Counted from the first letter of the stretch, positions 17,110 through 25,690 are shown. The stretch: 45,630 bases of DNA from Ruminococcus sp. (GCA_013911065.1 JACERV010000012.1:85123-130752); one strand, 5' to 3'. Translations and numbers: made by a program. The notes: generated from the letters alone by a model not told the origin.

Positions 17110-17364
17110 TTATTTTTTCTTTTTTACAGATTCAACAACTGCACCAACTACTAAACCAAGTGCAGTGCCGAGGGAAATCCCGATGGTCAAATTATCGAAC
17201 AAGATACCAAACGAAACACCCAGCCCGGCACCTATAGACAGAAAAACGCCTGTATAATTCATTTCGTTTGTTTCGTTTTCCCCATTTATCTCTGTATATT
17301 CATCATCGGGCTTATCCATATTTTCTTGTAAGTTTTTATAATTAGTTTTATTATCTTCATCCAT
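17110..17364 (-). CDS. Small glycine-rich membrane protein
   Basis: This 84-residue protein has an acidic, Asn-rich N-terminal half (residues 1-38). A hydrophobic glycine-zipper-like half follows (GVFLSIGAGLGVSFGILF, then GISLGTALGLVVGAVV) and it ends in a lysine-rich tail. Two membrane helices with G-x3-G spacing suggest oligomer packing. The ATG has AGGAG 8 bases upstream. It is next after padR (60 bp), so it is a likely PadR target. No named family is recognised. Confidence 0.78.
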   Translation of the reverse strand: MDEDNKTNYKNLQENMDKPDDEYTEINGENETNEMNYTGVFLSIGAGLGVSFGILFDNLTIGISLGTALGLVVGAVVESVKKKK

Positions 17365-17424
17365 CTTGATTTCTCCTGTCCTTTCTATAATTAATCAGAA
17401 TTTTAACCAACGGCAAATTCCTAT

Positions 17425-17742
17425 TTATAACAACTTCTTTGCAACAGAATACATTTCACAAATCCGCAAACCTTCCAGCCTTAATATTTCTTTGCCAAGC
17501 GGTGTGATAAGATATAATTTTTTTCGATCGATTTCTTTTGTTGATGTGATCAATTCATTTTGCTCCAATTTGGAAATACTTTGGTAAATCGTTCCTGCCC
17601 CTAATTCAATTCTATTATGTGTTAATTCCTGTACAAATTGTTTGATGCCATAACCGTGCCGCTCTTCTTGTAGTGAAAACAAAATGTAGAACATGGTTTC
17701 ACTCATTGGAATAAACCTTTTTATTGCTTTTTCAAGTTCCAT
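17425..17742 (-). CDS. PadR-family transcriptional regulator
   Basis: The 105 residues form a PadR winged helix: FYILFSLQEERHGYGIKQFV, ELGAGTIYQSISKLEQNELI (recognition helix) and the wing KKLYLITPLGKEIL. The C-terminal dimerisation helix is short, as in minimal PadR proteins. The ATG at 17742 is chosen; the frame runs on to a TTG at 17769. Immediately upstream is a dyad (17777-17814) that fits PadR autoregulation, and downstream lie the small membrane protein, zinc ribbon and uppP, so envelope stress is the likely theme. Confidence 0.9.
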   Translation of the reverse strand: MELEKAIKRFIPMSETMFYILFSLQEERHGYGIKQFVQELTHNRIELGAGTIYQSISKLEQNELITSTKEIDRKKLYLITPLGKEILRLEGLRICEMYSVAKKLL

Positions 17743-17776
17743 ATTCCTGACTCCCAACCTATATCTCAACGTACTG

Positions 17777-17814
17777 TATCACAGTGTGATATAATAATAT
17801 ATTACACTGTGATG
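17777..17814. promoter_or_regulatory. Putative PadR operator (double dyad)
   Basis: ATCACAGTGT at 17778-17787 and ACACTGTGAT at 17804-17813 are perfect inverted repeats around an AT-rich centre rich in TATAAT-like words. Each flank is also nearly self-complementary. The dyad lies 35 bp before the padR start, where an autoregulatory operator over the promoter would be expected. Confidence 0.65.
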
Positions 17815-17832
17815 TATGTCAAGAGGCAGCCA

Positions 17833-17976
17833 AAATGGAACACCTGTTTCACTAAAGAAATGCTCATTCGGGAAGTAACTGATGCAGGATTTAAAGTATG
17901 TGAAGTATTGGGTGATGTTGCAGGCAGCCCTTACCAGGAGGATGGCTTAACAATTTCTTCACTGCTGGAAAAATAA
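17833..17976 (+). pseudogene. C-terminal remnant of a class I SAM methyltransferase
   Basis: A plus-strand frame reads WNTCFTKEMLIREVTDAGF, then GDVAGSPYQEDGLTI and LLEK before a stop. This matches the last ~45 residues of clostridial class I SAM-dependent methyltransferases. No upstream part of the domain remains; the frame runs directly into the padR operator region. A rho-independent-type hairpin follows at 18002-18042. I read this as the tail of a gene removed by a deletion or rearrangement at about 17820. Confidence 0.65.
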
Positions 17977-18001
17977 ATCTATAGCCTTTTCGATACTTTT
18001 C

Positions 18002-18042
18002 AAGGGTCTGCAGCACCTGTTTTTTAGTGCGTCAGACCCCTT
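18002..18042. terminator. Hairpin between methyltransferase remnant and ribH
   Basis: AAGGGTCTGcaGCAC pairs with GTGCgTCAGACCC across a T-rich loop, followed on the plus strand by CTTTAT. It probably terminated the lost methyltransferase and may also stop the rib operon from the other side. Confidence 0.6.
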
Positions 18043-18123
18043 TATCCGAAATTATGATTAAATCTATTTCTCAAATTACTCCCTAAACATGGGAATCCCT
18101 TCTCTAACCGTTTCTACTCCTCA

Positions 18124-18591
18124 TCAGCCTTGCATATCCCGAATCAGGTTTATCATTTCAATCGCGCCAACCGCACAGTCGAAGCCCTTGTTTCCAGCCT
18201 TGGTGCCGGCCCGTTCAATCGCCTGTTCAATGTTTTCAGTTGTTAACACGCCGAACATGACAGGAATATCATTGTTCAGGGATACCTGTGCAATACCCTT
18301 GGCTACCTCATTGCATACATAGTCGTAGTGGGTGGTGCTGCCGCGAATCACGGCACCTAGGCAGATGACCGCGTCGTACTTCCCGCTTTTTGCCATTTTA
18401 GAAACAATAAGCGGGATTTCAAATGCTCCGGGAACCCATGCAATGTCAATGCTGTCCTCGCTGACCTCATGACGTTTCAATCCATCAAGAGCACCGCCCA
18501 GCAGTTTATTTGTAATAAATTCATTAAACCGCGCGGCAACAATACCAATCCGAATATCCTTGGGTACGAGTTTTCCTTCAAAAGTTTTCAT
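18124..18591 (-). CDS. ribH: 6,7-dimethyl-8-ribityllumazine synthase
   Basis: At 155 residues this has the full lumazine synthase sequence: [20 protein letters not shown] (ribityl-pyrimidine binding), [31 protein letters not shown] and [11 protein letters not shown]. It condenses 5-amino-6-ribitylaminouracil with 3,4-dihydroxybutanone 4-phosphate, the penultimate riboflavin step. It is the last gene of the ribD-ribE-ribBA-ribH operon, 20 bp after ribBA, with AAAGGAG before its ATG. Expression is expected to be FMN-riboswitch controlled. Confidence 0.97.
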   Translation of the reverse strand: MKTFEGKLVPKDIRIGIVAARFNEFITNKLLGGALDGLKRHEVSEDSIDIAWVPGAFEIPLIVSKMAKSGKYDAVICLGAVIRGSTTHYDYVCNEVAKGIAQVSLNNDIPVMFGVLTTENIEQAIERAGTKAGNKGFDCAVGAIEMINLIRDMQG

Positions 18592-18611
18592 TGTTGTAAT
18601 CTCCTTTTCAC

Positions 18612-19811
18612 TTAATAATGTAAGATATGACCCATTTTTTTCTGCTTGGTTTTCAGGTAGAATAAGTCGTGATCAGTCGCATCCATTTGAATCGGAACAC
18701 GCTCCGTGATTTCCATGCCAAATCCGGAAAGCTGATAAACCTTATCTGGGTTGTTGGTGAGCAGGCGCAAGGTCTTAGCTCCAAGGTCCTGCAAAATCTG
18801 TGCACCGATGAAATATTCCCGCATATCTCCCGGAAAGCCAAGGGCAAGATTCGCTTCCAAAGTATCCATACCTTGATCCTGAAGTGCATAGGCACGCAGT
18901 TTATTAATCAGGCCAATGCCCCGTCCCTCCTGACGCATGTAAAGCAGAATGCCCCGTCCCTCCTTTTCAATTTGCATCATGGCTGCCGCAAACTGCTGGC
19001 CGCAGTCACAGCGCATGGAGCCGAATGCATCCCCGGTCAGGCACTCGGAATGAACACGGCATAACAGATTTTTTCCATCACCAATCTCACCCTTGACCAG
19101 GGCCACATGATGTTCCCCGTTGAGCTTGCTGATGTACCCGCAAGCCTTGAAATCACCGTACTTTGTAGGCATAGGGGTGCAAATTGCCTGCTCTACAAGC
19201 TTTTCGTTTCTTTTGCGGTATTCCTGCAGAGCTTTAATGGTAATCATTTTAAGGCCCCATTTCTGCGCCAGCTCCATCAGCTCCGGCGTGCGCATCATGG
19301 TTCCATCCTCCCGCATAATCTCGCAGCAAAGGCCGCATTCCTTTAAACCAGCCAGCCGCATCAAATCCACAGTGGCTTCGGTATGTCCGTTTCGCTCCAA
19401 TACGCCGTTTTTCTTTGCAAGAAGTGGAAACATATGGCCCGGGCGGCGAAAGTCCCCGGGGTTACTATCCTCCGATACGCATTTCAAAGCGGTAATGCTT
19501 CGCTCTGCCGCTGAAATACCAGTGGTGGTGTCCACATGGTCAACAGATACCGTAAACGCTGTTTCATGATTATCCTTGTTGTCGCTGACCATTTGGGGAA
19601 ATTGCAGCTTTTTACAAAGCTCTGCACTCATAGGCATACAAATCAGACCTTTCCCATGAACCGCCATAAAGTTTACGTTTTCGGTGGTGGCAAACTCAGC
19701 TGCGCAGATAAAGTCTCCTTCGTTTTCTCTGTCTTCATCGTCTGTAACCAGAATAATTTTTCCAAGGCGAAGGTCTTCTAACGCCTCATCGATTGTGTTA
19801 AATTGAAACAT
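18612..19811 (-). CDS. ribBA: Bifunctional DHBP synthase / GTP cyclohydrolase II
   Basis: A 399-residue fusion. Residues ~1-200 are DHBP synthase ([44 protein letters not shown]). Residues ~205-399 are GTP cyclohydrolase II with zinc-binding cysteines ([20 protein letters not shown]) and [16 protein letters not shown]. The two halves supply both precursors of riboflavin, from ribulose 5-phosphate and GTP. The ATG follows AGGAGG; the gene is 11 bp after ribE. Confidence 0.97.
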   Translation of the reverse strand: MFQFNTIDEALEDLRLGKIILVTDDEDRENEGDFICAAEFATTENVNFMAVHGKGLICMPMSAELCKKLQFPQMVSDNKDNHETAFTVSVDHVDTTTGISAAERSITALKCVSEDSNPGDFRRPGHMFPLLAKKNGVLERNGHTEATVDLMRLAGLKECGLCCEIMREDGTMMRTPELMELAQKWGLKMITIKALQEYRKRNEKLVEQAICTPMPTKYGDFKACGYISKLNGEHHVALVKGEIGDGKNLLCRVHSECLTGDAFGSMRCDCGQQFAAAMMQIEKEGRGILLYMRQEGRGIGLINKLRAYALQDQGMDTLEANLALGFPGDMREYFIGAQILQDLGAKTLRLLTNNPDKVYQLSGFGMEITERVPIQMDATDHDLFYLKTKQKKMGHILHY

Positions 19812-19822
19812 TTTTCTTCCTC

Positions 19823-20461
19823 CTAAAAGCCATGTTTTGCAAGAAAACCGGCTGTAATATTATTGTTTTGTGCTTCTTTTCCCATCAGGCGTTCCACATA
19901 TTTGACAATGCAGTCATTTTCCAAATTCACCGAATCTCCGACACGGCGGCTGGACAGCGTTGTTAAGGAAGCCGTGTGCGGTATGATAGAAACGCTGAAG
20001 CTTTCCTTAGACACCTTTGCCACAGTCAGGCTGATACCGTCAATGGCAATTGAGCCTTTTTCAATAATGTAGCGAAGAATCGGTAAGGGCGTTTTGATTG
20101 TGTACCAAACCGCATTATCATCTCTGCGAATGTCCGAAACTTTTCCGGTGCCATCGATATGCCCGGAAACAATATGTCCGCCGAATCTGCCGTTTGCAGG
20201 CATGGCCCGTTCCAGATTAACAGAGCTTCCTATCCGCAGGCTTCCAAGGGAAGACCGGTTCAGGGTTTCATGCATCACATCAGCGGTAAAGCTGTTTGGG
20301 GAAATGGAAGCAGCCGTAAGGCAGACGCCGTTCACGGCAATGCTGTCGCCAAGATGGATATCCTGCATAATCTCCGATGCCTGAACCGATAGGACACCCG
20401 AACCTGCTCTTTTTTGAATGCCCTGTATTTTTCCGACTTCTTCTATGATTCCTGTAAACAC
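19823..20461 (-). CDS. ribE: Riboflavin synthase alpha chain
   Basis: The 212 residues have the two internally repeated lumazine-binding barrels of riboflavin synthase: [12 protein letters not shown] at the start, [16 protein letters not shown] in the first repeat and [15 protein letters not shown] in the second, with [13 protein letters not shown] between. It dismutates two lumazines to riboflavin. The gene overlaps the end of ribD by 19 bp, indicating coupled translation. Confidence 0.97.
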   Translation of the reverse strand: MFTGIIEEVGKIQGIQKRAGSGVLSVQASEIMQDIHLGDSIAVNGVCLTAASISPNSFTADVMHETLNRSSLGSLRIGSSVNLERAMPANGRFGGHIVSGHIDGTGKVSDIRRDDNAVWYTIKTPLPILRYIIEKGSIAIDGISLTVAKVSKESFSVSIIPHTASLTTLSSRRVGDSVNLENDCIVKYVERLMGKEAQNNNITAGFLAKHGF

Positions 20462-21543
20462 TGGATCACCTCACTTTCTAACAAAATATCTTCACCCGCC
20501 CATGTGATGACAGGCTTGCCTAATAGAAAAGCCCCCTCGGGGTGATCAACCCCTCCCCCCTCTACCGGAGTCTTCCCGCTGCCGCCAAACAGCTTTGGAG
20601 CGATATATGCCTGTACCTTATTTACAATGCCGCTTTGCAGGGCTGACCAATTCAATGTGCCGCCGCCCTCCAGCAAAAGGCTGTCAATCTGTTTTTCTCC
20701 CAATCTTAGCATCAAGCTATTTAAGTCAATATGGTTATCTTTTTGGGGAAGTACCATGATCTCACAGCCTGCATCCAAATACGGCTGGTGTCTATTGCTA
20801 TCTGTTATTGCCGTAGCGATGAGGGTAGGAGCAATATCCGTTGTAGTAACAATCTTTGCTTGTAGCGGAGTTCTCAAGCTGGTATCGCAGACGATACGCA
20901 GCGGATTCCTGCTGTTCTCCAGCCGGCAGGTCAGCATGGGGTCATCTGCGAGTACAGTGCCTGCACCAACCATAATAGAAGAATAACGGTGCCGGTCCTC
21001 ATGAACACGCCGGCGTGCCTCCGAGCCGGTAATCCATTGGGATTTCCCGGTGTGCGTGGCGATTTTTCCATCCATGGTCATGGCATATTTCATGACCACG
21101 TAAGGTGTTCTGTTTTGAATGTAATGGAAAAAGCTTTCATTGAGCTTGTCGCATTCATCCTTTGCAACATTCTCTATGACCTCAATGCCGTGAGAATGCA
21201 AAATAGCAATGCCTTTTCCGGCGGCAAGCGGATTGGGATCCGAAGAACCAACTACCACACGGCTGATGCCGCTTTCAATGATTGCCTGGGTACAGGGAGG
21301 TGTTCTTCCGTGGTGGCAGCAGGGTTCCAGTGTCACATAAAGGGTTGCGCCGGCTGGCGATGTCTGACAGTCTGCCAGTGCATTGCGTTCTGCATGAAGT
21401 TCCCCGCATTTTTTGTGGCAGCCCTGCCCAATAATCTTGCCGTCCTTCACTATCACCGCACCAACCAAGGGGTTCGGATTTACCCATCCGCAGCCCTGCC
21501 GGGCAAGCTGAATTGCATGACGCATATATTCTATTTCATCCAT
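20443..21543 (-). CDS. ribD: Riboflavin deaminase/reductase
   Basis: The 366 residues combine a zinc deaminase (NPNPLVGAVIVKDGKIIGQG, the HAE motif in LHAERNAL and PCCHHGRTPPC) with a C-terminal reductase (MKYAMTMDGKIATHTGKSQW, LLLEGGGTLNWSALQSG). It carries out the second and third steps from GTP. It is first in the operon, behind an FMN riboswitch and two terminator hairpins; its ribosome site GGAGGTG lies right after the last hairpin's T-run. Length is normal for RibD. Confidence 0.97.
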   Translation of the reverse strand: MDEIEYMRHAIQLARQGCGWVNPNPLVGAVIVKDGKIIGQGCHKKCGELHAERNALADCQTSPAGATLYVTLEPCCHHGRTPPCTQAIIESGISRVVVGSSDPNPLAAGKGIAILHSHGIEVIENVAKDECDKLNESFFHYIQNRTPYVVMKYAMTMDGKIATHTGKSQWITGSEARRRVHEDRHRYSSIMVGAGTVLADDPMLTCRLENSRNPLRIVCDTSLRTPLQAKIVTTTDIAPTLIATAITDSNRHQPYLDAGCEIMVLPQKDNHIDLNSLMLRLGEKQIDSLLLEGGGTLNWSALQSGIVNKVQAYIAPKLFGGSGKTPVEGGGVDHPEGAFLLGKPVITWAGEDILLESEVIQCLQES

Positions 21544-21561
21544 GTTTCACCTCCGTAGAAT

Positions 21562-21592
21562 AAAAAATGCCTTGAACAAAATGTTCAGGGCA
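21562..21592 (-). terminator. Second leader terminator, directly before ribD
   Basis: On the minus strand TGCCCTGAACA faces TGTTCAAGGCA (one mismatch), followed by TTTTTT and, 5-10 bases later, the ribD ribosome site. The arm sequence is the same 11-mer as in the upstream terminator at 21644-21679. Confidence 0.7.
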
Positions 21593-21643
21593 GAAGAAGT
21601 GAACGACGATTTTACCGTACACAAACCAGAAGCTATCCCGAAA

Positions 21644-21679
21644 AAAATGCCTTGAACAATTATGTGTTCAAGGCATTTT
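21644..21679 (-). terminator. First leader terminator of the FMN riboswitch expression platform
   Basis: A perfect 15-bp stem (21644-21658 with 21665-21679, core TGCCTTGAACA/TGTTCAAGGCA) is followed on the minus strand by seven Ts. It lies about 110 nt after the aptamer and is the likely FMN-controlled terminator. Confidence 0.8.
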
Positions 21680-21721
21680 ATAAAGCGGGCCGCGGTTACA
21701 ATGCATGGATATAAAACAAAC

Positions 21722-21749
21722 GCTCTGAAATGGCAATTCATTTCAGAGC
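21722..21749 (-). promoter_or_regulatory. Additional perfect hairpin in the rib leader
   Basis: GCTCTGAAATG and CATTTCAGAGC make an 11-bp perfect stem with a 6-base loop between the FMN aptamer and the first terminator. No T-run follows immediately. It may act as an anti-terminator partner or as a spacer stem. Confidence 0.5.
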
Positions 21750-21785
21750 ATAAATTAAATATCCACACAAAAACGCGAATCTTTC

Positions 21786-21895
21786 TTTATCTTCTACTAT
21801 CAGACTATACTGTCGGCTTCGGAATCTCACCGAATCAACCTTGCGGTTCGTGGGCTGTACCACCGGTCGGGAATTTCACCCTGCCCCGAAGATCT
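21786..21895 (-). ncRNA. FMN riboswitch (RFN element)
   Basis: On the minus strand the leader shows the conserved RFN blocks in order: ATCTTCGGGGCAGGGTGAAA, TTCCCGACCGGTGGT, AGCCCACGAACC, GATTCGGTGAGATTCCGAAG, then CCGACAGTATAGTCTGAT and a closing AGAAGAT that pairs with ATCTTC. Bound FMN should favour the downstream terminators and shut off ribD-E-BA-H. It begins about 10-15 nt after the predicted start site. Confidence 0.97.
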
Positions 21896-21910
21896 TATTC
21901 AATTGCTAAT

Positions 21911-21939
21911 ACTATACTACGGATTATGAAACCTGTCAA
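21911..21939 (-). promoter_or_regulatory. Strong SigA promoter of the rib operon
   Basis: On the minus strand TTGACA (21939-21934), a 17-bp spacer and TATAGT (21916-21911) lie just ahead of the riboswitch. It is one of the best promoter matches in the window. Confidence 0.85.
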
Positions 21940-22066
21940 TAAAACAGTTTACATTATGGTATAATGGTTTATCACAAAACACATTGTAAAATAGCAGAAA
22001 ATATCATGCAGCCCCTCCTTTGTTTTTGTAAACTAATGAAAACGAATACTAGGAGGAATTAATATT

Positions 22067-23185
22067 ATGCTAAAAATACAAACCTATACTGCTGAGCTTA
22101 CCGGAACAAGCTATGAAATCGGATATCAGTTTGGAAAATTAACCGCTGCAATCCCCCAGCGGCAAGCAGCGCATATTGCCGGAATGGAGGGCTTTGGTCT
22201 AAAGCAGGCTGAGGAAGCGGCGAAACTTTTTAACCGCTGGTGCCCCGGTCTCACAGAAGAACTTTGCGGGTTTGCCGATGCGCTGAAGGTAAAACCTGAG
22301 CAGATATTTTTTTACGGAATGACCTATCTGCTTCCCCGGTGCAGTCATATCGCACTGCTGCCAAGCCGGACCGCCGAGGGGAAGCCGCTGCTCGTCCGCA
22401 GCTATGAGTTCAGTCACGAAGCAGAGGATTTCTGTCTGATGAAAACTAATGTGACAGGAAAATACTCCCATATGGGTACCAGCGTGCTCCACTTCGGACG
22501 GGATGATGGCTTTAACGAGCATGGTCTGGCTGTTACGATAAGTTCTTGTGGTTTTCCGGTAGGGGCACTTCCCTATATGCGGCCCCCGAAGTTCAAAGGA
22601 CTCCAGTTTTGGGCGGTTACCCGCGCTCTGCTGGAAAATTGCAAGGATGTAGCTGAAGCCCTCAACTATCTGGAAGGGATGCCCATCGCCTACAATCTCA
22701 ACATGCTTCTACTGGATAAGGCAGGCAATGCCTCACTGGTAGAAACGCTGGATGGCCGCACCGCTGTCAAACAGATTAACCCAGATACCCAGGAACAGAT
22801 GCTGTATGCCACGAACCATGCGCTTTTTCCGCAGTTTCAGTCGCTGGAGCCACAAGTGATGGCGCATTCAGCAAGACGGTACGAATATATCGAAAAACAG
22901 ATTATGCATCGAAGCGGGATAACCCAGGCACAGCTCAAGGAAATGCTGCTGGCTAAGTATCCCGATGGCCTGTGCTGTCATTACTTCGAGGAGTATTTCG
23001 GAACTACCAAAAGCATGGTGATTTCCCCATCAGATGGTACCATTGATCTTTGCTGGGGCGGACGGCCCGAAAACGGCTGGCATACCTATGATATTACCAA
23101 ACCATTAGGAAATGGCATGCAGACTGCGCAGATTAATTTAGAGAAAGCAGTGCCGGGCACTTACGATTGGCAGCCGCTGGCTTAA
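22067..23185 (+). CDS. C45/choloylglycine-hydrolase-like Ntn hydrolase
   Basis: This 372-residue protein matches the C45 autoproteolytic acyltransferase/hydrolase group (acyl-CoA:6-APA acyltransferase and linear-amide hydrolase relatives). The probable N-terminal nucleophile is Cys92 in LLPRCSHIALLPS, with RSYEF and GFNEHGLAVTISSCG downstream. After self-cleavage before Cys92 the enzyme would cleave a C-N amide bond; the substrate is unknown. AGGAGG precedes the ATG. The gene is followed after 19 bp by an AraC-type regulator, so the pair forms an operon divergent from rib. No signal peptide is seen, so it is probably cytosolic. Confidence 0.85.
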   Translation: MLKIQTYTAELTGTSYEIGYQFGKLTAAIPQRQAAHIAGMEGFGLKQAEEAAKLFNRWCPGLTEELCGFADALKVKPEQIFFYGMTYLLPRCSHIALLPSRTAEGKPLLVRSYEFSHEAEDFCLMKTNVTGKYSHMGTSVLHFGRDDGFNEHGLAVTISSCGFPVGALPYMRPPKFKGLQFWAVTRALLENCKDVAEALNYLEGMPIAYNLNMLLLDKAGNASLVETLDGRTAVKQINPDTQEQMLYATNHALFPQFQSLEPQVMAHSARRYEYIEKQIMHRSGITQAQLKEMLLAKYPDGLCCHYFEEYFGTTKSMVISPSDGTIDLCWGGRPENGWHTYDITKPLGNGMQTAQINLEKAVPGTYDWQPLA

Positions 23186-23204
23186 AAACAGAAGGAGGAT
23201 TGCC

Positions 23205-24080
23205 GTGAACTATAGAAAAGCATTAGAGCAGGCGGTTATATACATTGAAAATCACCTGGGGAATAATATTAAGGTCGAGAATGTGGCAAAGGCCGCCGGA
23301 TATTCTTATTATCATCTAAACCGCCAATTTACAGCTATCCTGGGTGAGAGTATAGGCAACTACATCAAGAAGCGCCGTTTGGCTGACGCATCCAAGAAGC
23401 TTCTCTATACAGATTTTAAAATTATAGATATAGCAATTGAATATGGCTTTGATTCTCCGGAGGCTTTTAGCCGTGCATTCAAAGCAATCTATAAGGTCAG
23501 CCCTCAGAGCTATCGTCAAAACCGCCTGGACACTTTTATTAGCGGTAAGGAACGCCTGGATACAGGACTGCTGGATCATCTGGCCCGCAATGTGACGGTC
23601 CACCCGAAAATGGCCGAACTTCCCGAAATCAGGGTTGCGGGTCTTCGGGGAGAAACCACCTTGCGGGACAACCGCCTGCGAGAACTGTGGGATAGGGCTA
23701 ATTCTCTATACAGGCAAATTCCCAATCGAATTCCAGACGGCAGAGCCTTCGGCATCTGTGAAGCATGTGCAGAAAATACGCTGTACACCATGAATGAGGA
23801 TATCCTCTTCACAGAGGTGGCCGGAACCGAAGTATCCTCTTTTGAGGGACTAACCGAACCCTTTGTGCAAAAGATAATCCCCGGGGGACGCTATGCGGTT
23901 TTTACCCACCGGGGCACTCTGCGGATGCTGCCCCAGACCTTTGACTACATCTGGGGCACATGGTTCCTCACTACAAAAGAAGAACTGGACTGGCGGGAGG
24001 ACTTCGAGCTTTACGATGAACGCTTCCTTGGGTATGATCATCCGGACTCTGAAGTGGATTTGTATATTCCAGTAAGATAG
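23205..24080 (+). CDS. AraC-family regulator with GyrI-like effector domain
   Basis: Residues 1-105 hold two AraC helix-turn-helix units (IKVENVAKAAGYSYYHLNRQ and IIDIAIEYGFDSPEAFSRAF). Residues ~118-291 form a GyrI-like/Rob-type small-molecule-binding domain (VAGLRGETTL, IIPGGRYAVFTHRGTL). The layout equals Rob and multidrug-sensing AraC proteins. The start is GTG at 23205, seven bases after AAGGAGG. Being co-transcribed with the C45 hydrolase, it may sense the hydrolase's substrate or an antibiotic-like compound. Confidence 0.93.
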   Translation: MNYRKALEQAVIYIENHLGNNIKVENVAKAAGYSYYHLNRQFTAILGESIGNYIKKRRLADASKKLLYTDFKIIDIAIEYGFDSPEAFSRAFKAIYKVSPQSYRQNRLDTFISGKERLDTGLLDHLARNVTVHPKMAELPEIRVAGLRGETTLRDNRLRELWDRANSLYRQIPNRIPDGRAFGICEACAENTLYTMNEDILFTEVAGTEVSSFEGLTEPFVQKIIPGGRYAVFTHRGTLRMLPQTFDYIWGTWFLTTKEELDWREDFELYDERFLGYDHPDSEVDLYIPVR

Positions 24081-24205
24081 GCATCAACCTGTACTTGTTT
24101 TATTGTGTATGATTGATTTTAAAAAAGTTCTTGCAATTGATTTTTAATGGATTTATCCTTTATTTGAGGATATCCTTCATAACTTAAAGGAGGAAATTAT
24201 ATTGC

Positions 24206-25198
24206 ATGAATCAGGAAAAAATTAAAGAGCTTGAAAATAAAATAAACAATGCTTATAGCAATATTGCAGGCATAGTTGTATTAAAAGACGGTAAAACACA
24301 ATATGAAAATTACTTTAATGCGTGCACTGCTGCCAGCCGAATCCATGTTTATTCCGTATCAAAAAGTATTATCTCCATATTGATTGGGATTGCCATGGAC
24401 AAAGGATACATTAAAAGTGTCAACCAAAAAGTATTGGACTTTTTCCCGGATTATACGATTAAAAAAAGGGAGAAAACAATACAGGATGTTACAATTAAGG
24501 ATTTATTGACAATGACAGCTCCGTATAAATATAAGTTTGCACCCTACACTTACATAAAATATTTCACGAGCAGTGACTGGGTAAAATTTACCCTTGATTT
24601 ACTTGGAGGTAAGGGACACACAGGGGATTTCAGATACACGCCTCTTGTAGGACCAGATATTTTGTCGGGCATCCTTGTAAAAGCAACTGGGCAATCTGTG
24701 TTTGCTTTTGCAGCAGAAAATTTATTCTCGCCGTTGGGCATTACTGTAGAAGGTAATGTAAGCCTTCATAGTGTAAAGGAACAAAATACATTTAATAAAT
24801 CTAAAAGTATTAGTGGCTGGGTTGCTGACTCAACCGGAATAAACGCAGGAGGATGGGGACTTACCCTCTCTCCTGCAGATATGGCAAAGATAGGGCAATT
24901 ATACTTGGATGGCGGAATGTGGAATGATAAACAAATCGTATCGGCTGGATGGATAAACGAAAGTACAAAAGAACATAGCCGGTGGGAAAAACTCAACCTT
25001 CCATATGGATATCTATGGTGGATCATTGATGATAAAGAACATGCCTGTGCAGCTATGGGAGATGGCGGAAATGTGATTTATTTCAATACAGAGAAACGAA
25101 TCGTAGTTTCTATTGCTTCTCTTTTTGTACGAAATGCAAAAGATAGAATAGAACTTATTAAAAAACACATTGAACCAATATTTGAAAATTGTGTGTAG
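24206..25198 (+). CDS. Serine hydrolase of the beta-lactamase/PBP fold
   Basis: The 330 residues have the SxxK nucleophile motif as SVSK at 50-53. The usual YxN site is replaced by RYTPLVGPDIL, and the C-terminal KTG-equivalent is CAAMGDGGN. This is the class C beta-lactamase-related esterase group (Pfam Beta-lactamase), normally EstB- or FmtA-like and not penicillin-destroying. There is no signal peptide, unlike true beta-lactamases. The ATG is 12-13 bases after AAAGGAGG, a long spacing. It stands alone between the AraC gene and a bidirectional terminator and has no BlaI-type operator nearby, so it is not an obvious BlaR1 target. Confidence 0.85.
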   Translation: MNQEKIKELENKINNAYSNIAGIVVLKDGKTQYENYFNACTAASRIHVYSVSKSIISILIGIAMDKGYIKSVNQKVLDFFPDYTIKKREKTIQDVTIKDLLTMTAPYKYKFAPYTYIKYFTSSDWVKFTLDLLGGKGHTGDFRYTPLVGPDILSGILVKATGQSVFAFAAENLFSPLGITVEGNVSLHSVKEQNTFNKSKSISGWVADSTGINAGGWGLTLSPADMAKIGQLYLDGGMWNDKQIVSAGWINESTKEHSRWEKLNLPYGYLWWIIDDKEHACAAMGDGGNVIYFNTEKRIVVSIASLFVRNAKDRIELIKKHIEPIFENCV

Positions 25199-25261
25199 TA
25201 AAGTTTAATTTATCGGAGAGATGAAGTATATCTTATTAGCATGGTTTTCCTTTCCGAAAGC

Positions 25262-25308
25262 AAAAAACGTATCTCATTGAAGAGGTACGTTTCTTGTTTT
25301 ATTTTTGA
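25262..25308. terminator. Bidirectional terminator between serine hydrolase and hxlR
   Basis: AAAACGTATCTC and GAGGTACGTTT pair with one mismatch. T-runs occur on both sides (TTTTATTTTT on plus, TTTTTTGC on minus), serving both converging genes. Confidence 0.8.
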
Positions 25309-25637
25309 TACTGCTCGCCCCATTTACACATAGCTTCCATAATGGGATATAACGAACGTCCTTTTTCCGAAAGGCTATACTCTACCTTTGGGGGAATTTG
25401 GGGATACTCTGTTCGAATGATTAAGCCATCCTCTTCCATCTCCTTGAGCTGCGTGCTCAATGTTCGAGGTGTGATGGTTCCAATCAAACGTTGCAGTTCA
25501 TTATATCGTACTGCTTCATGTTCTACAAGCCAGTATAGAATTACTAATCTCCATTTTCCGCCAATCATAGTGAGCGTATATCCAAACGGTGTGTCTGTCA
25601 GCAGTTTGATTTTCCCTTCATATTGTTTCATACTCAT
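25299..25637 (-). CDS. HxlR-family transcriptional regulator
   Basis: The 112 residues are a complete HxlR winged helix: TLTMIGGKWRLVILYWLVEH, RYNELQRLIGTITPRTLSTQ (recognition helix), EMEEDGLIIRTEYPQIPPKV and EYSLSEKGRSLYPIM. The conserved thiol of redox-sensing members is only loosely represented by Cys105. The gene is divergent from the arginase-fold gene, and the 103-bp gap contains a perfect 32-bp palindrome. It therefore very likely represses or activates both genes. Confidence 0.94.
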   Translation of the reverse strand: MSMKQYEGKIKLLTDTPFGYTLTMIGGKWRLVILYWLVEHEAVRYNELQRLIGTITPRTLSTQLKEMEEDGLIIRTEYPQIPPKVEYSLSEKGRSLYPIMEAMCKWGEQYQK

Positions 25638-25690
25638 TTAGTAATATCCTCCAAGATAGTATATGCTGAAAAAGACAGTACTTGTTTCTA

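Noticed and set aside
24206-25198. Beta-lactamase gene controlled by BlaI/BlaR1
   Set aside because: The SxxK is present but YxN and KTG are not, no signal peptide is seen, and no TTAC-N4-GTAA operator lies upstream. It is better called a serine hydrolase.
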